From positions 1 to 30,964 of IMG/VR virus record IMGVR_UViG_3300012920_000156: DNA of 30,964 bases; one strand, written 5' to 3'. The notes below the pieces were generated by a model. It was not told the DNA's origin, made no database searches, and saw only the letters and a program-made list of their open reading frames with translations. The position numbers were made by a program, and so were the translations under genes. The stretch is from a virus. Positions 6,827 through 15,840 of this stretch are shown piece after piece. Position 1 is the stretch's first letter, and each line of letters starts with the position of its first letter.

Positions 6827-7302
6827 TGTCCTCTACTGTCTTTAGTGTACAAAATACACATTTGCAGAAGATACAACCTGATATTTTAGGATTCGGTATT
6901 ACTACTTTTGTAGATCAAATTCAATTTGCTGAAAATGATGTTTTAAGACGCATTCGTGAAGAGTGGTGGGAAAGATATAGACATCAAGTAAGATATAAAG
7001 ATATTACAAAAGTTACTACAGTTGAAATGACTAATAGTAAATTAACTCCGTCACAATGGGAGTTATCAGTTGTTTATTTAGCATTATGGAAATATATCTA
7101 CCCTCAATTAACTAAATGGCGAGACCCAGATACAGGCGAAGGTAAAGATACATTTCAAGTTCAAATAGATTTTTACAGGGACAGATACGAAGAAGAGTTT
7201 CAAGCGATTTTGAGAGACGGGGTTGAGTACGATGAAGATGGAGGGGGAACAGTATCTGATAGTGAGAAGGAACCTTTACATATGCTTAGACTTGTTAGAT
7301 AA
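6826..7302 (+). CDS. Head-tail connector/adaptor protein (putative)
   Basis: A 158-residue protein with an N-terminal segment DILGFGITTFVDQIQFAEND and a helical middle rich in Trp/Tyr/Arg (REEWWERYRHQVRYKD; QWELSVVYLALWKYIYPQL), ending in an acidic disordered stretch. The first post-capsid genes in siphoviruses normally encode the adaptor ring that docks on the portal, and the size and all-helical look fit SPP1 gp15/HK97 gp6 types. TAATG overlaps both neighbours. The role is assigned mainly by gene order. Confidence 0.6.
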   Translation: MSSTVFSVQNTHLQKIQPDILGFGITTFVDQIQFAENDVLRRIREEWWERYRHQVRYKDITKVTTVEMTNSKLTPSQWELSVVYLALWKYIYPQLTKWRDPDTGEGKDTFQVQIDFYRDRYEEEFQAILRDGVEYDEDGGGTVSDSEKEPLHMLRLVR

Positions 7303-7772
7303 TGGTCGCAGACATCAAAATTGATGTTAATACAATAGAGGTCAAAAAACTTCTAAAAAAAATTTCTAGAAAACAATCGATAGCAATACAAAGATCACTA
7401 AACAGAGTTTCTAATATGGCTATTCAAATGATCACTAAAAGAACACAAAAAGGTAAATTACCAGACGGTGGTCGCATGATTCCATATGCAAAGAAAACAA
7501 AAGAAGATAGAGAAAACAGAGGTCGTCAAACAGGATTTGTCGATTTGACAGATACAGGTAAAATGTTCCGAAGTTTAGATTATAGAAAAAGAGGTTTTAA
7601 AAATACTTTGTTATTTACTAATAACGAAAGAGCAAAGATTGCAGCTAGACATGATTTTTTCGGAGTAGGTAAAAAGAAAGTGAAAAGACCATTTTTTAGT
7701 ATAGGAAGAACTGAAGAACCAAAGATAGTAAATGAATTTAGTAAATTTTATTTTAAACAATTAGGAATATGA
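7302..7772 (+). CDS. Tail-completion protein (HK97 gp10/virion-morphogenesis-like)
   Basis: A 156-residue basic protein. Residues 20-60 (SRKQSIAIQRSLNRVSNMAI) and the following KRTQKGKLPDGGRMIPYAKK plus GFVDLTDTGKMFRSL match the pattern of phage virion-morphogenesis/gp10-like tail-completion proteins, in which the motif 'G-x-P-(D)-G...Y...T..R...G.-VDLTxTGxM...' is common. Such proteins join the tail tube to the head connector. It overlaps the next gene by ATGA. Confidence 0.7.
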   Translation: MVADIKIDVNTIEVKKLLKKISRKQSIAIQRSLNRVSNMAIQMITKRTQKGKLPDGGRMIPYAKKTKEDRENRGRQTGFVDLTDTGKMFRSLDYRKRGFKNTLLFTNNERAKIAARHDFFGVGKKKVKRPFFSIGRTEEPKIVNEFSKFYFKQLGI

Positions 7773-8212
7773 GCAAAAGAGAAAATATAGCAAACGATAT
7801 AATTACAAAACTAGATGCAGTAACTAGTCCTATTGAGTTCAAGAAAATTACAAGGGAACCTTTTGAAGTAGAAGAGTTAAGTGACGCACAATTTCCTGCA
7901 TTATTTGTTCAAACAGGCGACGAAACACGAGAAGCTTCTAGTATAGGTGATACAGGCTCAGGTTCTTATAGAGGAACAATAGACTTCTTAGTAGTTGCAT
8001 TTGGTAAAGGAACAGACTCAAATATTGATACTGTAAGAAATCAAATAATTGAAGTAGTTGAAGAAACGCTTGATTCTGATATAACTAGAAATGGAAATGC
8101 ATTGGATACACAAATTATTGAAGCATCATCAGACGAAGGTACTATCTATCCTTATGGTGGAGTTCGTATAACTGTTCGTGTGATGTATGAATTTACAAGG
8201 GGGACTGCATAA
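7769..8212 (+). CDS. Tail terminator protein (putative)
   Basis: A 147-residue protein beginning MSKRENIANDIITKLDAVTS. Its alpha-beta composition (SYRGTIDFLVVAFGKG, a helix NQIIEVVEETLDSD, and a terminal strand GGVRITVRVMYEFTRG) is typical of tail-terminator proteins (lambda gpU / SPP1 gp17 type), which cap the tube after assembly. It lies between a tail-completion gene and the tube gene, the expected place. Assigned by fold impression and gene order; no catalytic motif exists. Confidence 0.65.
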   Translation: MSKRENIANDIITKLDAVTSPIEFKKITREPFEVEELSDAQFPALFVQTGDETREASSIGDTGSGSYRGTIDFLVVAFGKGTDSNIDTVRNQIIEVVEETLDSDITRNGNALDTQIIEASSDEGTIYPYGGVRITVRVMYEFTRGTA

Positions 8213-8382
8213 TGGCTAAAGATGTAAACATGAAAAAAGGAAATAGTATTATTACTGTTTCACAAGATTTTGTAGAACATTATACAAAGATCGGTTATGA
8301 AGTTATTGAAAAAAATAAAAAAATTTCAGTTGCAAAAGAGACTGAGAAGATTATAAAAGATTTAAAGAAAACAAAGGAGTAA
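8212..8382 (+). CDS. Small hypothetical protein (56 aa)
   Basis: A 56-residue frame, MAKDVNMKKGNSIITVSQDF ... to IIKDLKKTKE, opened by a TAATG overlap with the tail-terminator gene. The last codons contain AAAGGAG, which is also the ribosome site of the tail-tube gene four bases downstream. The protein is basic, with a predicted helix at the end and no TM segment. It resembles the 64-residue protein at 6632 in size and charge pattern (a short beta-like half then a Lys-rich helix), but I cannot show homology. Confidence 0.7.
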   Translation: MAKDVNMKKGNSIITVSQDFVEHYTKIGYEVIEKNKKISVAKETEKIIKDLKKTKE

Positions 8383-8386
8383 ATAA

Positions 8387-8773
8387 ATGGCAACACATCA
8401 CGGAAAAGAAGGAGTTGTTCATGTAGGCGGAACTAATATCGGTAACGCAACAGGATTTACTGTTGATACTACTCACGATATTGTTGAAGATACTGCACTA
8501 GGAAGCTCAATGAAATCATATTTAGTTGGTAGAGGAACATTCACTGCAACTATTGATATGAATTTTGATGAAACAGATTCTGGTCAGACAGCTTTAACTC
8601 AAGGTTCAAGTCTAAGTTTTGAATTTATGCCAGAAGGTGCAGATTCAGGCGATAGAAAATTTTCTGGAACAGGAATCGTTACAGGAATGTCTGTCGGAGT
8701 AACTTTAGACGGAGTAACTACAAGAACTGTATCACTTCAAGGAACTGGTGGTCTTACTATCGGAACTGTATAA
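8387..8773 (+). CDS. Major tail tube protein
   Basis: A 128-residue beta-rich protein: KEGVVHVGGTNIGNATGFTV at the start, then a central MNFDETDSGQTALTQGSSLS and a GTGIVTGMSVGVTLDGVTTR segment. These match the short tail-tube proteins of siphoviruses, which stack as hexamers around the tape measure. It has a strong ribosome site (AAAGGAG) and lies just before the frameshifted chaperone and the tape measure, the canonical order. Confidence 0.85.
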   Translation: MATHHGKEGVVHVGGTNIGNATGFTVDTTHDIVEDTALGSSMKSYLVGRGTFTATIDMNFDETDSGQTALTQGSSLSFEFMPEGADSGDRKFSGTGIVTGMSVGVTLDGVTTRTVSLQGTGGLTIGTV

Positions 8774-8779
8774 TAGTTT

Positions 8780-9121
8780 ATGGCTGATAAAGTAGATTTT
8801 TTTGAAGGTGTAAAATCACATTTTGAAGAAATAGAAATTAAAGTTATAGAAGTTCCAGAGTGGGGATTAGTAGGCGAAAAAGCCATTCATGCTAAACCTT
8901 TTAATATGCTTGAGAAATCAAAACTATTTAAAGGTGCAAATGACGGCGATCTAAATATATTGATTGATGTCATAATTGAAAAAGCATTAACGAAAGACGG
9001 CGATAAGATGTTTAATGCTACTCATGTTTTATCTTTTAAGACAAAAGCAGATACAGATGTTATCGCCAGAGTTTCAAATGCTATACTTGGTGCTGATTAC
9101 CAAGACATTAAAAAAAACTAA
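8780..9121 (+). CDS. Tail assembly chaperone, short form (gpG-like)
   Basis: A 113-residue protein between tail tube and tape measure, positioned and sized like lambda gpG. The last codons are AAA AAA AAC TAA and contain the slippery heptamer A AAA AAC. Ribosomes that do not slip stop at once and give this form. It probably wraps the tape measure during tail assembly. No ribosome site is obvious, so translation may follow from the tube gene. Confidence 0.85.
   Translation: MADKVDFFEGVKSHFEEIEIKVIEVPEWGLVGEKAIHAKPFNMLEKSKLFKGANDGDLNILIDVIIEKALTKDGDKMFNATHVLSFKTKADTDVIARVSNAILGADYQDIKKN
9112..9118 (+). promoter_or_regulatory. -1 programmed frameshift site A AAA AAC
   Basis: In the zero frame the codons read ATT AAA AAA AAC TAA, so the heptamer A-AAA-AAC spans the last two sense codons of the short chaperone. 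A -1 slip lets both tRNAs re-pair on AAA AAA and continues at CTA (9118). The new frame stays open for 55 codons. A small hairpin CTCTC-GGA-GAGAG (9149-9161) lies about 30 bases downstream, farther than usual for a stimulator. Confidence 0.88.
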
Positions 9122-9285
9122 AAAATCCAGAAGTTCATAATGTTTTAGCTCTCGGAGAGAGATTGCATAAAACTATTCCAGAAATATTGCAAATGAGTGT
9201 ATTTGAGTTTAATATGTGGCTAGCATATTTTGAAGAGCAAAGAGAAGAAATGGAAAAAGAACATAAAAAACTTAATCGTATCTAA
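9118..9285 (+). CDS. Frameshift extension of the tail chaperone (gpGT-like T part, 55 aa)
   Basis: This frame has no start of its own at the junction and is entered by the -1 slip at 9112-9118, giving a 168-residue fusion. It reads LKNPEVHNVLALGERLHKTI and then LQMSVFEFNMWLAYFEEQRE, ending KKLNRI. The motif with W-L-A-Y-F and a charged helix is typical of the T domain of siphovirus chaperones, which contacts the tail tube protein. The tape-measure ATG follows two bases after its stop. Confidence 0.85.
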   Translation, partial: LKNPEVHNVLALGERLHKTIPEILQMSVFEFNMWLAYFEEQREEMEKEHKKLNRI

Positions 9286-9287
9286 CT

Positions 9288-11198
9288 ATGGCAACTAAAA
9301 AAGTAAATATTGATATTATCGCTAGAGATAAATCTAAACAAGCACTTAAAGGTGTTCAAGGAAATTTAGATAGAGTAAAAAGTTCTGCAGGAAAATTAAA
9401 AGCTGCTCTCGTTGCAATCGGTGGTGCATTAGTTGTTCGTGAAGTATTAAGAGTAACAGCAGAGTTTGAAGATTTAAGAGACTCATTAAAATCAGTAACA
9501 GGCTCAGCAGAAGCAGGCAAACAAGCATTTGATTTTATTTCTGATTTCGCTACTAGAACTCAATTTAGTGTTCAAGATTTATCAAGATCATTTATTACAT
9601 TAAAAGCTAGTGGTATAGAACCAACAGAAAAACTTTTAAGAGTCTTTACAGATACAGCCGCAGTCACAACAGATCAATTAGGAGTACTCGAAGCTATGAC
9701 TAGAGTATTTTCTAGAGGGGTACAAGGTGGTTTAGGTTTAGAAGAACTCAATCAAATAGCTGATCGTGGTATTCCTGTATTTAGAATACTAGAAGAACAA
9801 TTAGGAATAACAAGATTAGAAATATCAAAGTTCGGACAAACAACAGATGGCGCTGCCAAAATTTTAAAAGCGTTAGAAAAAGGATTAGGCGAAACATTTG
9901 CTGGTGCTACGGAAGAAAAATTAGACAACTTATCGGTATCATTCTCAAACTTTGGTATAGCATTAGATAATTTAAAAGATGCATTCGGACAAGAAGTATC
10001 GCCAGAAGTTACTAGATTTACAAATAATCTTGCCGCCACAATACAATTTATAGAACCAGTAATAGCATTACTTGGAAAATTAACATCTTTTTTATTGTCA
10101 GGAGTAAATTTTGCATTTGAAGCAGTTGGAAAATCTGTTGCATTCGTAGTAAAGAAATTTTCAGACTTTTTAAGATTCTTAGGAGTCATTGATGCTGAAA
10201 CAAAAAAGAATATTGAAGCTATTGATAACATGACAGATTCTATGAATAATTTAGGTAAAGCTACTGAAGAAGTTACAGAGTTAAGTGATAGACCAATTTT
10301 TGATCTTCGAAAACAAATGGACGAACAAATAAAAGTAAATAATAAAGCAATAAAAAGCATAAAAGATAGACAAAGAACAGAATTAGAAGTCATCAAAGAC
10401 AGAATGGATAAAGAATTAGATATGCTCAAAGAACAAAGAGCTATGTACGAAACTATATTTTTAGAGCAAATAAATAAAGGTTCAGATAGAGATTTAGAAA
10501 AAGCAATATTAGAAAAACATTTAAAAGAGTTAAACGATTTAGAAATAAAAATAAGAACAGAAGGAGTAAATGAAAAATTAGCAATAGTAAAAGCTTCAGT
10601 AGAAGAAGAATTAAGAATTAAACAACAACTTTATGATAAAAATTTACAAGCGATTAAAGATAAAAACTTTAATGAATTAGAATTAGAAAAACTTACCAAA
10701 AGTCAAATAAAAGACCTTACAAAAGCAACTGGTCGTGAATTATTAGGCGAACTAGCTAAATCAAATAAAACTGCATTTCAACTAAACAAAGCATTAGCGA
10801 TAGCAGATGCGGCAGTCAATACTGCTAGAGGAGTGACAAGAGCATTAGCATTAGGACCATTTGGAATTCCACTAGCTGGTTTGATAGCTGGTCTTGGTGC
10901 AGTTCAGATTGCAACAATTGCAAGTCAAAAATATCAAGGTCGTAGACTTGGTGGTCGTATGAATCAGAATCAACCATATATGGTAGGGGAAGCAGGACCA
11001 GAGCTTGTCGTACCTGATAGACCTTCAAATGTTGTTCCAAATAGCCAATTATCTGGTGGTCAAGGGGTTACAGTCAATTTTAATATTAGTACTGTCGATG
11101 CTAGGGGATTCAATGAGTTATTAGTCAATAGTAGAGGGACAATAGTAAATATGATTAATAATGCAGTAAATGAAAAAGGAAAAGTGGCGATTATATGA
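9288..11198 (+). CDS. Tape measure protein
   Basis: A 636-residue protein setting tail length. The N-terminal 230 residues hold the conserved tape-measure domain (SRGVQGGLGLEELNQIADRG, then IPVFRILEEQL). A hydrophobic stretch lies near residues 255-290, a long coiled coil rich in Lys/Glu at about 325-480, and a membrane-like segment (ALGPFGIPLAGLIAGLGAVQ) at about 520-540. Near the end is YMVGEAGPELVVP, a motif common in phage tape measures. At roughly 1.5 angstrom per residue the tail would be about 95 nm (inference). It overlaps the next gene by ATGA. Confidence 0.93.
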   Translation: MATKKVNIDIIARDKSKQALKGVQGNLDRVKSSAGKLKAALVAIGGALVVREVLRVTAEFEDLRDSLKSVTGSAEAGKQAFDFISDFATRTQFSVQDLSRSFITLKASGIEPTEKLLRVFTDTAAVTTDQLGVLEAMTRVFSRGVQGGLGLEELNQIADRGIPVFRILEEQLGITRLEISKFGQTTDGAAKILKALEKGLGETFAGATEEKLDNLSVSFSNFGIALDNLKDAFGQEVSPEVTRFTNNLAATIQFIEPVIALLGKLTSFLLSGVNFAFEAVGKSVAFVVKKFSDFLRFLGVIDAETKKNIEAIDNMTDSMNNLGKATEEVTELSDRPIFDLRKQMDEQIKVNNKAIKSIKDRQRTELEVIKDRMDKELDMLKEQRAMYETIFLEQINKGSDRDLEKAILEKHLKELNDLEIKIRTEGVNEKLAIVKASVEEELRIKQQLYDKNLQAIKDKNFNELELEKLTKSQIKDLTKATGRELLGELAKSNKTAFQLNKALAIADAAVNTARGVTRALALGPFGIPLAGLIAGLGAVQIATIASQKYQGRRLGGRMNQNQPYMVGEAGPELVVPDRPSNVVPNSQLSGGQGVTVNFNISTVDARGFNELLVNSRGTIVNMINNAVNEKGKVAII

Positions 11199-11803
11199 GT
11201 GGTGCATTACCGAATACAGAGTTTCGTGCAGTAAATTTTAGAAGTAATCAAAAAACTTTATTTTCAGAAACAGATAGTGGCAAAACATTTAGACGACAAG
11301 TACAAGGTCAACGATTTAGTTTTACAGTTTCATATCCTCCTATGAAAAGAACAGAGTTTGCTCCGATCATGGCTTTTATTATGAAGCAAAGAGCAAGAAA
11401 AGAAAATTTCACCATAACCTTGCCAAGTTATTTTAATGCGCTTGGTAGTGAAACAGGAACATTGTTAGTGAATGGAGCTCACTCTGTTGCAGATACAACA
11501 ATCGCAATAGACGGATTTGCCAGCGATGGTGCTGGAAGATTAAAAGCAGGCGATCTTATCAAGTTTGCTCATGATAAAGTTTATATGATTATTGATGATG
11601 TCACTTCATCAAGTAATGCTGCAACAGTAACGATTGAACCACCACTAAGAACTGCATTAACTAATAATAGTTCTGTCGCTTATGATTCAATACAATTTAC
11701 AGTACATCTAGCGAGTGATGTTCAAGAATTTAGAACTAATCAAAATGATAATGATGGTAATCTTTTGTTTACATATGAGTTTGATGTTATTGAAAGTTTA
11801 TAA
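11195..11803 (+). CDS. Distal tail / minor tail protein
   Basis: A 202-residue protein after the tape measure. It begins with a strand-rich segment (TEFRAVNFRSNQKTLFSETD; RQVQGQRFSFTVSYPPM), has a small inserted beta module (TGTLLVNGAHSVADTTIAID ... GDLIKFAHDKVYMI), and ends NLLFTYEFDVIESL. This layout, an outer beta-barrel with an inserted repeat-like 'SKAGDLIKFxxHxKVYMI' module, is frequent in distal tail proteins of marine siphoviruses. It likely forms the hexameric ring at the tail tip. Confidence 0.7.
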   Translation: MSGALPNTEFRAVNFRSNQKTLFSETDSGKTFRRQVQGQRFSFTVSYPPMKRTEFAPIMAFIMKQRARKENFTITLPSYFNALGSETGTLLVNGAHSVADTTIAIDGFASDGAGRLKAGDLIKFAHDKVYMIIDDVTSSSNAATVTIEPPLRTALTNNSSVAYDSIQFTVHLASDVQEFRTNQNDNDGNLLFTYEFDVIESL

Positions 11804-12369
11804 TGGCAAGAGGATTATCAAGTTCCGTAAAAACAGAATTAGCGACAGGCTCGATTGACCCTGTATTATTAATTGAAATAGGATTTAGTACTCCGATATA
11901 TTTAACAAATGCAAGTTTTGATATAACTTCAAATATATCTGGCACATCAAGAACTTATTTATCAAATGGTCATTTAAGAAGCATTACAGGAGTTAATGAA
12001 ACAAATAGACCAACAAAAAATACTTTATCAATTAGTTTGTCAGGAGTTGATCAAACATACATATCAGTAGCACTTAATGAAAATATTATTAATGATAATG
12101 TTTTTGTTTATAGAGGTTTTTTAGATTCTAGTAATGCTCTTATATCAGACCCATTTTTACTATTTTATGGAACGATAGATGAATATAAAATTAGTGATAA
12201 TACTAGCACAGCTAATTTAATTATTAGTGTTACTTCACATTGGGGTAACTTTAGCAAAACATCTGGTCGAACTACAACAGATAATTCACAACAAAGATTT
12301 TTTAGTTCTGATAAAGGCATGGAGTTTGCAGCTTTAACTGTTCGTGATATAAAATGGGGAAGAGTTTGA
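11803..12369 (+). CDS. Minor tail protein, tail-hub type (putative)
   Basis: A 188-residue protein: ARGLSSSVKTELATGSIDPV followed by LLIEIGFSTPIYLTN, a strand-rich middle (KNTLSISLSGVDQTYISVAL), and a C-terminus with FRQRFF-like aromatic end (SQQRFFSSDKGMEFAALTVR). Proteins of this pattern lie between the distal tail protein and the tail-tip protein and resemble hub or lambda gpL-like components. There is no cysteine-peptidase motif. It is coupled by TAATG upstream and overlaps the acetyltransferase gene by 16 bases. Confidence 0.6.
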   Translation: MARGLSSSVKTELATGSIDPVLLIEIGFSTPIYLTNASFDITSNISGTSRTYLSNGHLRSITGVNETNRPTKNTLSISLSGVDQTYISVALNENIINDNVFVYRGFLDSSNALISDPFLLFYGTIDEYKISDNTSTANLIISVTSHWGNFSKTSGRTTTDNSQQRFFSSDKGMEFAALTVRDIKWGRV

Positions 12370-12809
12370 GTAGTTTAAACTTTTATCAAGGAGAAAAAAA
12401 AGATGTCACAGATTTATATAATTTATTGGTTGAGTATAAAGAAACAGATTTAGCAGATTGTGATTTTCCTAAAATAGATACACAAAAATTATTACACTTT
12501 ATCAATACACTTTTGCAAAAAGGAAAAGTTATTTGTATTAAAAATTTAGACAATGACGAACTTATAGGAACTTGCATGTATAATAAATCTGAATATTGGT
12601 TTAGTAAAACAGAAGCTATTATTATACAAATGATATATATTAAAAAAGAATTTAGAAATTATAATCTTACGAAAAAAATTATTGATACTGTAAAAAATGA
12701 ATCAAACGATATGCATATTCTTTTATCAATAACATCTGGTCTAGGTATTGACCCTGTATTCTATAAATTAGGATTTGAAAATATGGGTTCTAATTGGAGG
12801 TTAATTTAA
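12354..12809 (+). CDS. GNAT-family acetyltransferase within the tail operon
   Basis: A 151-residue protein with the GNAT order: an N-terminal helix pair (DVTDLYNLLVEYKETDLAD), a beta hairpin with ELIGTCMYNKSEYWF, a beta4 strand AIIIQMIYIKKEFRNYNLTK giving the acetyl-CoA loop (weak form of R/Q-x-x-G-x-G/A), and the terminal DPVFYKLGFENMGSNWRLI typical of GNAT enzymes ('FYxKxGF'). It uses ATG inside the previous gene and its stop overlaps the tail-tip start (TAATG), so it is made with the tail. Substrate unknown; acetylation of a tail or host protein is possible. The canonical glycine loop is degenerate here (NYNLTK). Confidence 0.8.
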   Translation: MGKSLSSLNFYQGEKKDVTDLYNLLVEYKETDLADCDFPKIDTQKLLHFINTLLQKGKVICIKNLDNDELIGTCMYNKSEYWFSKTEAIIIQMIYIKKEFRNYNLTKKIIDTVKNESNDMHILLSITSGLGIDPVFYKLGFENMGSNWRLI

Positions 12810-15800
12810 TGGGTGGTTGGAATCCTCTTGAGCCAGTCCTTGATTTTGTTGAAGATATCGTTGATATTTTTGTTGATATTATTGAAGATTTCGTTGGTTG
12901 GCTTATTCCTATGCCAGACATTCCAGACTTTGGCGATCTTCAAGCTGATCAAAATGCAAAAGGCGTTTTAGTAAATAAATTTAGTTCTAATGCTCATATA
13001 CCTATTGTCTATGGAACAAGAAAAGTCGGTGGTAATGTAGTTTTTTTAGAAACATCAGGAACTGATAATGAATTTTTATATATGGCTATCGTATTAAGTG
13101 AAGGCGAAATAAATGATATAAGCTCAATATTTATAAATGATAGTCAAGTTACTTGGTCAGGCGATATAGCTGATAATACACAAATCACAGTAGCAAGTAG
13201 TGATGCAAATTTTTATGATACTGAAAACTCACAAAGTTTAATTACTTGCGAGCCACATTTCGGTACTGATAGTCAAAATGCTTCATCATTATTAAGTACA
13301 TTATCATCATGGACTTCAAATCATAGACTTAGAGGATTAGCATATTTAGCAATAAAGTTTAAATGGAATGCTGATAAATTTGGTTCTTTGCCTGTGGTTA
13401 ATGCAGTAGTTCAAGGAAAAAAAGTATATAATCCTAATTTAGATTCAACTGTCACAGGAGGTAGTGGAAGTCATAGAAAAGACGATTCAACTACATGGGC
13501 ATATTCTGATAATCCTATTTATCAATTATTAGATTATTTAAGAGACACACGATTTGGAATGGGTATTCCTAATAGTTACTTTGATTCTAATTTTGCAGAT
13601 TGGCAAACTGCTGGTGATGTTTGCGATACAGATATAACTCCTTTTTCTGGTGCTAGTGCTATTGATTTAATGGATAGTCATACTGTCGTTGATACATCTA
13701 AAAAAGCTATTGATAATGTAAAAGATTTTGTTCGTGGTTCTAGAGCTTATTTAAATTTTAGTGCAGGTAAATATAAAATCCTAGTTGAAACATCAGGTTC
13801 TGCTTCTATCACTCTTACAGAAGATAATATTCTTAATGGTATAACAGTTTCAAGTAAAAATAAAAACTCAAGATATAACAGAGTTATAGTCAACTTTATA
13901 AATCCAGATAAAAATTATCAATCAGATACTGCACAATTTCCGCCTGTAGATGAAACAGGATTAGCGAGTGCTGACCAACATGCTACAATGAAAACAGCAG
14001 ACGGTGGTTTATTATTAGAAGGTAGATTTGATTTTTCTATGTTAACAAGTCCTTATCAAGCTCAAGAAATGGCAGAAATAATTCTTCGTAGATCAAGATC
14101 AAGTTTAGATATATCAATTAAGGCAGATGCAACAGCTCTTGATTTAGCGATAGGCGATATCGTGAATGTTACTCATGCTACGCCAGGATTTTCAGCAAAA
14201 GCTTTTAGAGTTCAAGGTCTATCTTTAAATGCTGATCATACAGTAAGTTTGCAATGTTCAGAACATCAAGATTCATTCTATACTTTTGGAACTCAACAAG
14301 AAGTAGCTTCTATACCTAGTACGACTTTACCAAATCCTTTTTCTGTAAGTCCTCCTGCAAATATTAGTCTTGATGATGAACTAATTGAATATGCAGACGG
14401 AATTGTCATAACAAGATTATTGATAACAATTGGAGTTTCGCCAGATAGTTTTGTTGATAATTATGAAGTTCAAATCAAACAAACAAAAGATCAAAACGGT
14501 TCCACTGTTACTGATTCTTTTAGAGAAATAGCAGTTGGTAAAATATTAGAATATCAACACTTAAATGTTATTGATGGAGCAGAATATCAAGTAAGAGTTA
14601 GAGCTGTAAATACTATTGGTAGTAAATCAACATTTATATCAACAACTCGAACTATAGTTGGAGGAGTTGAAGCTCCTAGTAATGTAGAAGATTTCGCAGT
14701 AGAAATGCATGGACAAAATCACATGAAGCTTACATGGACGCCACCAAGTAAAAATAGTGACTTAGATATTTCTTTTTATGAGATTAGATATCAAAATGTA
14801 ACAACAGGTGCTAAATGGCTTAATTCAACAAATTTAGTAAGATGTCCTAGAAGAAAATGTGATAATGCAGTCGTTCCAGCACGCACCGGATCATACTTAA
14901 TTAAGGCAGTCGACAAGAACGGAAATACATCAGCTGAAGCTACAATAGTCACAACAAATATTTCTGATATTCAAGCTTATCAAACAATATCAACATTTAC
15001 AGAAACTCCAGATATATTTACTGCGGCTGATAATATGGATGCAAGTTTACCTTTAGCAGTAAAAATTGATGCATCAGGCGATACAGTATTAACTTTAGAT
15101 ACTGTTACTAATTTTGATGATACTGTTGGAAATTTTGATAGTCCTAGTGGCGATTTTGAATTAGGAGGAACTGATACAACATCAAATCCTAGTTTTAATA
15201 ATTCTAATAGAGATGCAAAAGGTTTTTACAATTTTACTAACAGTTTATCATTAGCTCAAATCTATGACGGAAATATTGAGCCAACAATTACACTTGATGC
15301 AGAAAATCCATATGATTTATTCGATAGTGGTAGAGGTGCATTATTTTTTGACTCAGCTAAGGCGCCGTTTGACGGTACTGAGCAAATACATGCTTTTCAT
15401 AGAGTTCAAGTCGCAACATCAACATCTAGTCTTGCTAATTGCACGACATTTGTTGACATAACACAATCAGCTACATTTAAATTTAAGTTTGCAAAATTTA
15501 GATTAAAACTTACTAATGATGATGATCAAACATCTAGTAATGTAAAAACTATGAGTATAAAACTTAACATGGAGGAAAGAACATTTGCACAAAATGATTT
15601 AACGACTTCATCAGGAACGAGAACGATAACATATACAAATCCTTTCTATGCAGTTCCTGCGATAGGTATTGCAGCTCAAAATATGGCGACAGGAGATACA
15701 TTTACAATTTCATCAAAAACTGTTAATGGTTTTACTATTGCATTTGTAAATTCAAGTGGCTCTGCAGTTGATCGCACATTTGATTATATTGCTAAAGGTT

Positions 15801-15817
15801 ATGGGTTGCAAAGTTAA
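12809..15817 (+). CDS. Tail-tip / host-specificity protein (gpJ-like)
   Basis: A 1002-residue protein, the largest in the genome. An N-terminal amphipathic/hydrophobic segment (DFVEDIVDIFVDIIEDFVGW) precedes the tail-hub part (NAHIPIVYGTRKVGGNVVFL), followed by tail-tip domains (about residues 250-500), at least one fibronectin-III-like domain (residues about 620-710: PSNVEDFAVEMHGQNHMKLT), and a beta-rich C-terminus. This is the lambda gpJ plan: central fibre base and receptor contact. ATG 12809 is chosen over an upstream TTG because it overlaps the acetyltransferase stop and follows GGAGG by eight bases. Confidence 0.87.
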   Translation: MGGWNPLEPVLDFVEDIVDIFVDIIEDFVGWLIPMPDIPDFGDLQADQNAKGVLVNKFSSNAHIPIVYGTRKVGGNVVFLETSGTDNEFLYMAIVLSEGEINDISSIFINDSQVTWSGDIADNTQITVASSDANFYDTENSQSLITCEPHFGTDSQNASSLLSTLSSWTSNHRLRGLAYLAIKFKWNADKFGSLPVVNAVVQGKKVYNPNLDSTVTGGSGSHRKDDSTTWAYSDNPIYQLLDYLRDTRFGMGIPNSYFDSNFADWQTAGDVCDTDITPFSGASAIDLMDSHTVVDTSKKAIDNVKDFVRGSRAYLNFSAGKYKILVETSGSASITLTEDNILNGITVSSKNKNSRYNRVIVNFINPDKNYQSDTAQFPPVDETGLASADQHATMKTADGGLLLEGRFDFSMLTSPYQAQEMAEIILRRSRSSLDISIKADATALDLAIGDIVNVTHATPGFSAKAFRVQGLSLNADHTVSLQCSEHQDSFYTFGTQQEVASIPSTTLPNPFSVSPPANISLDDELIEYADGIVITRLLITIGVSPDSFVDNYEVQIKQTKDQNGSTVTDSFREIAVGKILEYQHLNVIDGAEYQVRVRAVNTIGSKSTFISTTRTIVGGVEAPSNVEDFAVEMHGQNHMKLTWTPPSKNSDLDISFYEIRYQNVTTGAKWLNSTNLVRCPRRKCDNAVVPARTGSYLIKAVDKNGNTSAEATIVTTNISDIQAYQTISTFTETPDIFTAADNMDASLPLAVKIDASGDTVLTLDTVTNFDDTVGNFDSPSGDFELGGTDTTSNPSFNNSNRDAKGFYNFTNSLSLAQIYDGNIEPTITLDAENPYDLFDSGRGALFFDSAKAPFDGTEQIHAFHRVQVATSTSSLANCTTFVDITQSATFKFKFAKFRLKLTNDDDQTSSNVKTMSIKLNMEERTFAQNDLTTSSGTRTITYTNPFYAVPAIGIAAQNMATGDTFTISSKTVNGFTIAFVNSSGSAVDRTFDYIAKGYGLQS

Positions 15818-15840
15818 ACAGAAAAGGATATAGATTAGAT

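Noticed and set aside
9752-10429. 225-codon minus-strand open frame inside the tape-measure gene
   Set aside because: It is Ser/Asn/Leu/Phe-rich, as expected for the antisense of Lys/Glu/Ala-rich coiled coil, has no ribosome site, and opposes a clear tape-measure gene.
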